DNA of 64,000 nt from positions 100,765 to 164,764 of the forward strand of contig CALFFN010000005.1 of the NCBI GenBank assembly GCA_937958185.1. The letters run 5' to 3'. The number at the start of each line of letters is the position of its first letter. The first letter of the stretch is position 1. A model generated the notes under the pieces. The model saw only the letters and a list, made by a program, of their open reading frames with translations, did no database searches and was not told the origin of the DNA. Shown here in pieces: positions 1-6,910 of the stretch. Origin of the DNA: an uncultured Neglectibacter sp. GTDB taxonomy: Bacteria; Bacillota; Clostridia; Oscillospirales; Acutalibacteraceae. Made by a program: the position numbers and the translations under genes.

Positions 1-2
1 TG

Positions 3-2660
3 GACTTTAGTTTAGAATCACAGGAACTGCAAAAGGCGTTCCACCAGACATATCCAAATGGGAACTTTATTATACGGGAAAACGAAAAGGACTATACGGT
101 AAGTGTTATCAATCTGACCTTCCATTACAGTGTGAAAAAATTCAATTCCTTTGGTGGCGGTCTTTACGTTCGGTATGACATTCCCTCAGAGGAGGTGACC
201 CTGCAGGATGGCGTATACCTGAAAGACGGGGAGCTTTGTGCTGTCAAGGTGAACGAGCCGGTAAAAATCCCTCTGGAAGAAAGCGCTTTGACCTCCTGTT
301 TCAGATACGATGCCGATACATCTACATATCAGGCAAATCCCTATATGCCTACGATAGTAACGGTGGCACAGCTTCGGCGGGAACTCTACGAAAATGGATT
401 TCAGTGTGACGGAAGGCGCTATGTCAGATACAAGAGAAGCGCTGGAAGCAGCCGGGTGGGGAAATGCCTGTTCGTGGACGAAAGGCTGTACCCTGCCCTG
501 CACGAGTGGGAAAAAAGCGGTCTTCGCATTGAGGAAAACCAGGAGATAGATCTTGCCGCGCTGGAGTCCTACATTTCTCTGCCCTTGAGCAGCATGATAG
601 GCACGCTGGAGATCATGCCGGAAAATATCCTTGTGATTGACGATGAGCATAGCCAATTTCGCGATAACGCAGTTGCGGTGACACTTGAAAACGGGCACCT
701 TACCGCAGAAGAAAAAGAGATTCCCATCGACAACAATATCTTTGACGGTCAATCACTTATTGACCCATCTCTCATGGGAGCGTATCGCCGGCAGGGTTTT
801 GTTTTGCTTCGTAACCGTATGTTTAAGTCTGCCTGCTTTAACTGCAATATCCAAAAATGGTTCCGGGATAACGGAATTACTGATGTTTCACAGCTTCATG
901 GTCGGACTAGGGCGAAGTGGATTTCCCAGATCCTGCTGATTACTACCCCCAGCAGCATAAAATATTTGAAGTTCGGTAGCCTAGAGGATTGGCTGGATAC
1001 CCTGGAGCCCGCTTTCGGCGTGGTCAAGTACGATAAGCCCACCCATTTTTTTGATGGGCGCCTGGTACAGCTGCATTATCAGCTGCTAAATACACTTCAC
1101 CTGAAGCAAGAAGAGATTGATACCGTAATGCGGCCTTCCTTAGAATACCTGAAAAAACTGAAAACCGATCCGGCGGTATTTCGATGCCATGTGGGTATGA
1201 ACAGGGGAATTGAATGGGAGGATACCCCGATTCTGACGAAAAATGGTATCGTGTACAAGCTTCTGGGAATCAACGAAGCGTTTACAAATACAAAGCTGTA
1301 TCACGACTTTAGAACGGAGGCGCTAAAGGCGTATACAAGGAATTTGCGATGCGGTCATATTCTGGTCAATGGCAATTATTCCACGCTTTGCGGAAATCCC
1401 ATAGAAATGCTGCAAAGCGCGATTGGCACCTTCGACGGAGAATCTAAACTTGGGAAAGGAACCGTTTATTCCAAGCGATTTGCGCCGGGGCAGGAGATCC
1501 TTGGCTGCCGTTCTCCGCATATTACCATGGGAAATCTCTGGATCGCTACAAACCTTCCCAACTTAGAGATCGACCGATATTTGAATCTGACCGACACCAT
1601 CGTCTGCGTCAACAGTATCGGGGAAAACCTGTTGTCACGTCTTTCCGGATGCGACTTTGATTCCGATTCCGTTTTACTCACCGATGAGCCCATTCTTTTG
1701 CAAGCTGCGAAAAAGAACTACGGAAGCTTTGCCGTTCCCACAAGCTGTGTGCCAGCAAAGAAAATAACCCGCCGGTATAATCCGGCAGAAAAAGCTGAGT
1801 TGGACACTCGCACCAGTGTTAATCGAATCGGGGAAATCGTAAACCTGTCCCAGGAGCTGAATTCGCTTTTTTGGGACAGAGTGAATTCCGGGATTCCTAT
1901 CAGCGATCTTCGCCCCCTATATTATGACATTTCCATTCTGGATGTTTTGTCGAATATTGAAATCGACAAGGCAAAACGAGAATATGCGATAGACAGCGGG
2001 GCGGAACTAAAAAGGATTAAAATGAAATATCGGGAAAGTGATGGAAAGGGTCGTGAGATAAAGCCTAATTTCTTTGGGTTCTTGGCAAAAAGCAAGGGCT
2101 ATTATGACAACAAACGTAAGAAATACGCATTCCGGAAAACATCGATGGATTATTTGCAGCACACCTTGAACCGTTATCGCAGTCCCATTCTAAAAGAAGA
2201 TTTGCTCCCCTTTTCCAGTACCCTGAAGTCGGCAAACCCTGACTGTACGAAAGTGAACTACCGGCAGGTCAACCGTGTGCTGGCAGCGGTAAAAGAGAAT
2301 AAGAAAGAGATCCAGGCAGTATGGAGTCTGGACGATGCGGAAATGGATCGTGAAAAGAAATATTTCATCACCCAAGAGCTTCAGAAAACCATGGTTTGCC
2401 GGATAGCCGAACTCAGAATGAACCCCTCCACCATGTACCGCCTGCTGAAGGCCATGGAGGAAGAAGAAAACCGGGATATTTCCCGCAACCTGTTTTATAC
2501 CTTGTTCGGTACAGCGAATGCTTCTTTTTACGAACTGATTCAGAAATCGGTACAGCCGGTCTCGCTGCTGGAGCCATTTTCCGAAGGACAGATCGAACTC
2601 TTCGGAATTCGGTTTCGGCAAAAAAAATTAGGGACCAAAAACAGAAAAATTTTATCTTGA
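3..2660 (+). CDS. Single-chain RNA polymerase, YonO/QDE-1 (RdRP-like) superfamily, 5'-partial
   Basis: The reading frame is open from the window edge, so the N-terminus is missing. A GTG at 132 lies inside an uninterrupted frame and is not the likely start. The protein carries the hallmark metal-binding loop of two-barrel RNA polymerases, seen as CDFDSDSVLLTDEP with the three aspartates encoded at 1653-1667. The family usually has DFDGD, so the glycine is serine here. About 130 residues further on is a segment ending IEIDKAKRE that resembles the 'vD.PK.G' motif of eukaryotic RdRPs and YonO. Upstream, SKRFAPGQEILG resembles their 'R.P...PGDi..l' motif. Known members transcribe phage genes (YonO of SPbeta, crAss-like phage polymerase). 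I infer a phage polymerase serving this element. It sits directly before the tail genes. Confidence 0.72.
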   Translation, partial: DFSLESQELQKAFHQTYPNGNFIIRENEKDYTVSVINLTFHYSVKKFNSFGGGLYVRYDIPSEEVTLQDGVYLKDGELCAVKVNEPVKIPLEESALTSCFRYDADTSTYQANPYMPTIVTVAQLRRELYENGFQCDGRRYVRYKRSAGSSRVGKCLFVDERLYPALHEWEKSGLRIEENQEIDLAALESYISLPLSSMIGTLEIMPENILVIDDEHSQFRDNAVAVTLENGHLTAEEKEIPIDNNIFDGQSLIDPSLMGAYRRQGFVLLRNRMFKSACFNCNIQKWFRDNGITDVSQLHGRTRAKWISQILLITTPSSIKYLKFGSLEDWLDTLEPAFGVVKYDKPTHFFDGRLVQLHYQLLNTLHLKQEEIDTVMRPSLEYLKKLKTDPAVFRCHVGMNRGIEWEDTPILTKNGIVYKLLGINEAFTNTKLYHDFRTEALKAYTRNLRCGHILVNGNYSTLCGNPIEMLQSAIGTFDGESKLGKGTVYSKRFAPGQEILGCRSPHITMGNLWIATNLPNLEIDRYLNLTDTIVCVNSIGENLLSRLSGCDFDSDSVLLTDEPILLQAAKKNYGSFAVPTSCVPAKKITRRYNPAEKAELDTRTSVNRIGEIVNLSQELNSLFWDRVNSGIPISDLRPLYYDISILDVLSNIEIDKAKREYAIDSGAELKRIKMKYRESDGKGREIKPNFFGFLAKSKGYYDNKRKKYAFRKTSMDYLQHTLNRYRSPILKEDLLPFSSTLKSANPDCTKVNYRQVNRVLAAVKENKKEIQAVWSLDDAEMDREKKYFITQELQKTMVCRIAELRMNPSTMYRLLKAMEEEENRDISRNLFYTLFGTANASFYELIQKSVQPVSLLEPFSEGQIELFGIRFRQKKLGTKNRKILS

Positions 2661-2681
2661 CAGCCAAAAAGGCTAGGAATT

Positions 2682-2978
2682 ATGCGGATTTCTGCCATTG
2701 GAAAGTTTGGTGATATAGGAGGGAAAAAGAAAAGCCGCCCCATGGCGGTCTGGAAGGCGAGGAAGGACAGAATGATCCCAGTGACAAAGGAACAAGCTGC
2801 TTACCTGCGCCAAAGGCTTCCCGGTGTGCGTATCACTACGCTGTGCCGGAAGAAGAGCAAGGGCAGAAGGAAACGCAGGCTTGCCGAGGAATATTTGGTT
2901 GTTCAAAAGACTCTGAGAGCTTTTGAGCAATCAAAAAAGATGGAAGGAGGTGAAGAGTCGTGGAACCAAATGAGTTGA
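2682..2978 (+). CDS. Small basic phage protein, unknown function
   Basis: This encodes 98 residues rich in Lys and Arg, with a predicted helical C-terminal half (around RRKRRLAEEYLVVQKTLRAF). I do not recognise a named family. The start is uncertain: ATG at 2682 has a weak ribosome site, and ATGs at 2742 and 2773 are alternatives that would remove the first 20 or 30 residues. The 3' end overlaps the next gene by 19 bases, which suggests translational coupling. It lies between the RNA polymerase and the tail genes, so a structural or DNA-binding accessory role is possible, but nothing in the sequence decides this. Confidence 0.5.
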   Translation: MRISAIGKFGDIGGKKKSRPMAVWKARKDRMIPVTKEQAAYLRQRLPGVRITTLCRKKSKGRRKRRLAEEYLVVQKTLRAFEQSKKMEGGEESWNQMS

Positions 2979-3394
2979 CATCGTTTAAGGAGTCGTTTAT
3001 ACAGTGTTTTTGCGAGTCTCCAAAAATCAGAACGCTTTTGGGAGCAGAGAGCGACAGTGTGGATCTGAAATACAGACGGATATTTCCGTTTCTGTACGAT
3101 GCCGCCGCAGCTCAGGAAACAGGAGCTTTTCTGTGTATCGACACTGCGGTGCGCAGCACAGAGGTGAAAACCTATAAAAGACTTGAGGTGATCGTTTGGT
3201 GTTATGCCCGGCAGCAAGATTTGAAGGCAGATGAGGGCAGCCGCTGTGATTTACTTGCTCAGGAAGCCTATCAGATCGTAAACGGGCACACCTTCCATGC
3301 CAGACCCTTGAAGCTTGCTTCCATGATCCCCTTCCGTCCCGCTCCGGGGTATCGTGGGAAGCGCATGATCTTTGAAGCAACAGTAATGGACTGA
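2960..3394 (+). CDS. Phage structural-region protein, unknown
   Basis: The 144-residue product starts at GTG 2960, chosen because a strong GGAGGTG ribosome site lies 8 bases upstream inside the preceding gene. It is a mixed alpha/beta soluble protein with no signal peptide or membrane segment. Its position two genes upstream of the probable tail-tube gene is where tail-completion or tail-terminator proteins often sit in siphophage-type clusters. That role is an inference from gene order only. No catalytic motif is visible. Confidence 0.5.
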   Translation: MEPNELTSFKESFIQCFCESPKIRTLLGAESDSVDLKYRRIFPFLYDAAAAQETGAFLCIDTAVRSTEVKTYKRLEVIVWCYARQQDLKADEGSRCDLLAQEAYQIVNGHTFHARPLKLASMIPFRPAPGYRGKRMIFEATVMD

Positions 3395-3400
3395 CAGGCG

Positions 3401-4126
3401 ATGCAAAACACAAATCTTTTATTGGCGTCAGACCTTCCCATTACCGAAACGCTTTCCCTGCGCATTCCCACGGTTGGAGAGATCCTTGACTTCGGCGAAG
3501 ACGATTATTTTGGCATGGCACAGGCTTTTTCCAGCGTTCCCTATGACGCTCAGCTTTGGCTGGACGATATGGGCATTGACTATCAGGAGATCAGCGAGTT
3601 TGAGCTGTTCTTTCTGACCCTGTGCGGATACCGCAATAAGGACCTCTCCCTCCTGTTTGGTCCGGCGGATCTGTCCCACATGGAGTTCGGACAAAAAGCC
3701 GATGGGGACAAAATCCTTTTTGACTCCACACAACAGCTTGTTATCGACGAACTGCTGCAAAGGGAGATTGCCGATGGCATTCGGTTGATCCACGGCTGGA
3801 AGCGAACGGAAAAGACAGCCGGAAATCAGGAAAGCAAAAAGTATATGCTGGAAAAGCTTCGGAAACAGCGGAAACGCTCCCGCAATAAGCCGAAAACAAA
3901 GTATTTGGAGGATCTGGTAGTGGCTATGGTAAACCATCATGACTTCAAATACGACTATACCGGCGTGCGGGAGCTGAATATCTACTGCTTTCACAGAAGC
4001 GTCAATCAGCTCTTGCATGGTCGGAATGCCGATGCGCTGTTACAGGCCGTTTATAACGGTAAAATTGATTCCTCCAAACTCGATGAAATGGCCCTGTCAT
4101 TCATCAGACCGGCGAGTGATCGCTGA
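3401..4126 (+). CDS. Phage tail-region protein, unknown
   Basis: The 241-residue product begins seven bases after the previous stop, so the two genes are almost certainly co-transcribed. The N-terminal half is acidic (IPTVGEILDFGEDDYF). The middle, around residues 145-170, is strongly basic (EKLRKQRKRSRNKPKTK). The sharp change in charge could reflect a nucleic-acid or tail-shaft contact. I do not recognise a family. Genes of this size immediately before the tail-tube gene are common in Clostridia prophages. Confidence 0.5.
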   Translation: MQNTNLLLASDLPITETLSLRIPTVGEILDFGEDDYFGMAQAFSSVPYDAQLWLDDMGIDYQEISEFELFFLTLCGYRNKDLSLLFGPADLSHMEFGQKADGDKILFDSTQQLVIDELLQREIADGIRLIHGWKRTEKTAGNQESKKYMLEKLRKQRKRSRNKPKTKYLEDLVVAMVNHHDFKYDYTGVRELNIYCFHRSVNQLLHGRNADALLQAVYNGKIDSSKLDEMALSFIRPASDR

Positions 4127-4152
4127 AAAGAAAAAAGAAAGGATGTATCGCA

Positions 4153-4944
4153 ATGAACATCAACGAACTGTCTATCACAAGCCTCGACACCATTACTGCC
4201 TTTGGCATCAATGGCGGCGAGCAGAAGTTTGTTCTGGATGAGCTCCAGAACGCCACGATCTCCAATACTCAGGAGACCACTCCCCTGACCGGCAAGGGCG
4301 GCCGTACTCTCAGCAACCTGAAGAAGAATAAGGCTGTCAAGGTTTCCGGCGCCAACGGCATGGTGTCTCTGGCACTGATGGCCGCCAATACCGGCACCGA
4401 GGGTGCAACCAAGGAAACCACCGTGAAGATCGCCGACTATCTGGCTGTTTCCGGCACGGAGGCCACCACCCGCTATGCTGCTGTGGGCACCGCCGGCAAT
4501 GAGATCGGCACTGTTTTCGTCAAGAACCCCAACGGCACCCAGAAGAAGAAGCTGACCCAGGCCGCAACGGCGGCGGCAGGCAAGTTTGCCTATGATCCCA
4601 CCACGAAGAAGATCACCTTCGCCGAGGGCGACATTGCCGAGGGCGATGAGATCGTATGCTGGTACGACCGCAAGGTGACCGGCGATGTGGTCTCCAACGT
4701 GTCCGATCAGTACAGCGAGAAGCTGGAATTGTATGTGGACGCTACCGCCGAGGACAAGTGCCACAACGAGTACCACGTGCAGTTCTATCTGCCCTATGTG
4801 GATTTCTCCGGCAATTTCGACCTGACCATGGGCACCGAGCAGACCGTCCACAATTTCGAGGGCACCAGCCTGGCTTCCGCCTGCGGCCGCGGCGGCACCA
4901 AGTTCTGGGATATGATCGTTTTCGGTGACGAGGAAACCGCCTGA
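4153..4944 (+). CDS. Probable major tail (tube) protein
   Basis: This 263-residue protein has the composition of an abundant structural protein: rich in Ala, Gly and Thr, beta-strand-prone, without Trp-rich or catalytic motifs. Its codons are clearly more GC-biased and uniform than those of neighbouring phage genes, as expected for a very highly expressed protein. The C-terminal part (DFSGNFDLTMGTEQTVHNFE) resembles tail-tube proteins. A good ribosome site (AAGAAAGGATG) precedes the ATG. The order tube protein, small protein, chaperone-like protein, tape measure is the standard tail order, which supports the call over a capsid assignment. Confidence 0.62.
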   Translation: MNINELSITSLDTITAFGINGGEQKFVLDELQNATISNTQETTPLTGKGGRTLSNLKKNKAVKVSGANGMVSLALMAANTGTEGATKETTVKIADYLAVSGTEATTRYAAVGTAGNEIGTVFVKNPNGTQKKKLTQAATAAAGKFAYDPTTKKITFAEGDIAEGDEIVCWYDRKVTGDVVSNVSDQYSEKLELYVDATAEDKCHNEYHVQFYLPYVDFSGNFDLTMGTEQTVHNFEGTSLASACGRGGTKFWDMIVFGDEETA

Positions 4945-5141
4945 TGGCAGAAAGCCGTCAGGTGCCCTGCAAGGTGTGTGGGAAGCTCTTCACGCCCTGC
5001 AATAAGACCAGCCGGGAGCTTGGTATGTTCAACTGGAGAGAGGTAGCCTGTTCGCCCCAGTGCGGCATGGAATATCTCGAACAGGTGACTGCGGCGCGTT
5101 CCCAAAAAGACGGCGGCTCCGGGCAGGAAAAAGCAGAATAG
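4944..5141 (+). CDS. Small zinc-finger-like protein in tail operon
   Basis: The ATG overlaps the stop of the tail-tube gene (TGATG), so translation is coupled. The 65 residues contain CKVCGKLF near the N-terminus and CSPQCGMEYL about 25 residues later. This CxxC...CxxxC spacing could bind one zinc ion. The C-terminus is short and charged. I do not recognise a family. It could be a regulator of tail assembly or a DNA-binding protein, but neither is shown. Confidence 0.55.
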   Translation: MAESRQVPCKVCGKLFTPCNKTSRELGMFNWREVACSPQCGMEYLEQVTAARSQKDGGSGQEKAE

Positions 5142-5154
5142 CATAAACGAATGG

Positions 5155-5180
5155 GGGCGGCGGAATGCCCCGCCGCCCTT
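5155..5180 (+). terminator. GC-rich hairpin after the tube gene, weak terminator or mRNA stabiliser
   Basis: A perfect nine-base-pair stem (GGGCGGCGG with CCGCCGCCC) encloses a six-base loop between the zinc-finger gene and the chaperone-like gene. The following T-tract is poor (TTATT). Partial termination or mRNA stabilisation after the abundant tube message is more likely than a full stop. Confidence 0.5.
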
Positions 5181-5210
5181 ATTCCCTGCTTTCAGAAAGG
5201 ATAATGCAAT

Positions 5211-5675
5211 ATGCAAAAAACAGACACACAAAAGGCGGTCAGTACGCTTACCTATGCTTCCGGTGGGCAGAAGAAAACCATTTCAGTCAGGAAGCGTCTT
5301 GATTTTGCGGAGTTCGGCGCAGCAGCGGAGGTAGCTGTAAACGCACTGTATACGGGAGGAATGTACAAACCTTATCTGAAGCAGTACGCGCTGGCGGCTA
5401 CGGTAGTACAGTTTTATACGGACTACAACGGTTCGCTGGAGCCGGACAAATTCATGCAGCTGGTAGAGCAGGAGGACTTCTACCCCCAGCTTCGCAAGCT
5501 GATCGACGAATCCCAGTATTTCCAGTTGGAGGATACGGTGGAGGAAATGGTAGACTACCGCAATTCTGCCGCTCCGCTGGCGGAATTTGTCCGGGAGATC
5601 TTGGGAAATGCGGTAACGGACGCCGTTTCCTCAATGCAGAAGGAAAAGAAAACGGAAAGCGAACCACAAAAATGA
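5211..5675 (+). CDS. Tail assembly chaperone-like protein
   Basis: The 154-residue product lies between the tube-type gene and the tape measure, the usual place of tail assembly chaperones (the gpG/gpGT position in lambda). The protein is mostly helical in its C-terminal two thirds, with an acidic stretch around residues 80-120 and a lysine/glutamate-rich tail. It starts at an ATG with AGAAAGGAT upstream. I saw no programmed -1 frameshift slippery site that would yield a longer form. The assignment rests on position, size and composition. Confidence 0.5.
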   Translation: MQKTDTQKAVSTLTYASGGQKKTISVRKRLDFAEFGAAAEVAVNALYTGGMYKPYLKQYALAATVVQFYTDYNGSLEPDKFMQLVEQEDFYPQLRKLIDESQYFQLEDTVEEMVDYRNSAAPLAEFVREILGNAVTDAVSSMQKEKKTESEPQK

Positions 5676-5708
5676 ACACCATGAAACGTCACGAGAGAGG
5701 TGATTCTA

Positions 5709-6065
5709 TTGAGTGACAGCAAACAAATGCCGGTAACGGCAGCGTTGGACGAAGCGGCTTCCCGGCAGCAGCTGGAAAGCCAGCTTAGCAGGCTTTCTCA
5801 GGAGATCGGCGCAAAATCAAAAATCACAATAGGCTTCAAGCTGAATGACGGGGATATCGCCTCGGAGAGCCAGCGGCTTTCCAAGGCCCTGCAAGCCAGT
5901 GTGGAAAAAACCAGCCTGAAGGTTTCCGATATACAGGTAGACAAAAAGGCGACTGACGGTTTCTCGAAAATCATCAAAGGCATTGGAGAGCAGGCGTCTT
6001 CCAGCCTGAAAAAGAGCATCGGTGACGCGGGTAGACGATATATGCCCGCCGCATTCCAGTGGTAA
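5709..6065 (+). pseudogene. Tape-measure protein, N-terminal fragment (gene interrupted)
   Basis: I choose TTG 5709 (118 residues) because GAGAGGTGA precedes it at normal spacing; GTG 5700 is an in-frame alternative. The protein is a helical, Gln/Ser-rich N-terminus typical of tape measures (QLESQLSRLSQEIGAKSKIT), reaching KKSIGDAG before it runs into unrelated sequence and stops. The rest of the tape measure resumes in another frame after about 0.8 kb (see 6911-11842). Either the gene is broken, or the intervening RNA is removed, or the two pieces are made separately. No slippery site joins them. Confidence 0.6.
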
Positions 6066-6663
6066 CACAGAACGAGCCGTGCGCAGAAATGGCGTGCCCG
6101 GCAAGGGAATGCGAAGAAAACAGCCTGAAATGGTATGTGTAAGAAACATACTCCTTTTTTCATCGTTTCTGGACGGGAAACTCCCCAGAAATTCCGGTTA
6201 CTAACCTGTCGTGGCGACATGGCAGGGGCAATGGGTAATGCCAAAGGGTAGGCGGCAGCATATAGGTTCGCTTAGGCTCAGTATGCTGCCGCTGGAAGTA
6301 AGAAGACCGGGATTTGGGATGATCCGCACCTAACCCGCTCCGAGTATCGGAGGGGAGTGGTCAGAGAGTATCTTAGGTGGCCGGTACAATGCGGCCTTAC
6401 GCATGGGAAAGCCTTTTCCCAGTATCGGCATGGTGTATTCCAAACTGTAGGCAAACGGACTGCCGAGAAAACGATGGGGGAAAACGAAAAAAGGGGGGGA
6501 ATAACCCTCTTTTCCATTCTAAGGGGCCAAAATGGCGCTTTTATGGCTTTTTAGAGGTATTTCTCCTGTCCGTACAGACTCCCCGCCTCGAGGGTCAGAA
6601 AGGCAAAAGAAAAGCACCCGGAATTTTCCGGGTGCAAAATGAGCGGTATGCAGGTGACAAAAA
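6066..6663 (+). other. Structured insertion inside the tape-measure gene, possible intron-like element
   Basis: This stretch has no coding potential on the plus strand but many strong hairpins, among them GCGGCAGCATA paired with TATGCTGCCGC around 6252-6292, CTCCGA-GTA-UCGGAG near 6338-6353, and GGGAAA-GCC-TTTTCCC near 6409-6420. Near its left edge are GTGCG and GTGCC motifs followed by AGAAAACAGCC, which recalls the 5' end of some group II introns. I could not find a domain V or a maturase, so intron identity is unproven. It could be a truncated ORF-less group II intron, another self-splicing RNA, or a mobile structured repeat. Confidence 0.4.
6603..6635 (-). terminator. Intrinsic terminator of the antisense zinc-ribbon gene
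   Basis: On the minus strand an eight-base-pair stem (GCACCCGG with CCGGGTGC) is followed directly by TTTTCTTTTG. It lies just beyond the stop of the antisense small gene and therefore defines an independent minus-strand transcription unit inside the tape-measure gene. Confidence 0.8.
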
Positions 6664-6843
6664 TTACCAAGCATAGCCGCAGTTATTGCAGACAAAGGTT
6701 TTAAAAGTATAGTTTGGTTCTCCGAGTTCGCTTGCAAACGGATGACGAGATTCGCGTTTGGGTATCTTTTTAATGTCAGGTGAACCACAGGTAGGGCATT
6801 TGGGGATGTAAACGGGCTTTTGTTCTGTAATTTTTGTATCCAT
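6664..6843 (-). CDS. 59-residue zinc-ribbon protein, antisense in the tape-measure insertion
   Basis: This short minus-strand gene starts with ATG after a good GAGGTGATTTT ribosome site. It contains CPTCGSPDIKKI near residue 16 and CNNCGYAW at the C-terminus, a classic two-knuckle zinc ribbon. Small proteins of this layout (CPTCGS...CxxCGYxW) are frequent in Firmicutes prophages; their function is not established. With its own terminator it forms a complete minus-strand cassette and is the likely cargo of the insertion that splits the tape-measure gene. Confidence 0.72.
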   Translation of the reverse strand: MDTKITEQKPVYIPKCPTCGSPDIKKIPKRESRHPFASELGEPNYTFKTFVCNNCGYAW

Positions 6844-6910
6844 AAAATCACCTCAGATTCATTTTATTACTATTACTAAACAAAGTCAAGGCTTAGTCAG
6901 CCAATTCAGT

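Noticed and set aside
5640..5710. Programmed frameshift joining the chaperone-like gene to a longer form
   Set aside because: No slippery heptamer with a downstream structure is present before the stop at 5675.
6066..6910. Insertion sequence inside the tape-measure gene
   Set aside because: No transposase or terminal inverted repeats were seen; the only gene is a 59-residue zinc-ribbon protein.
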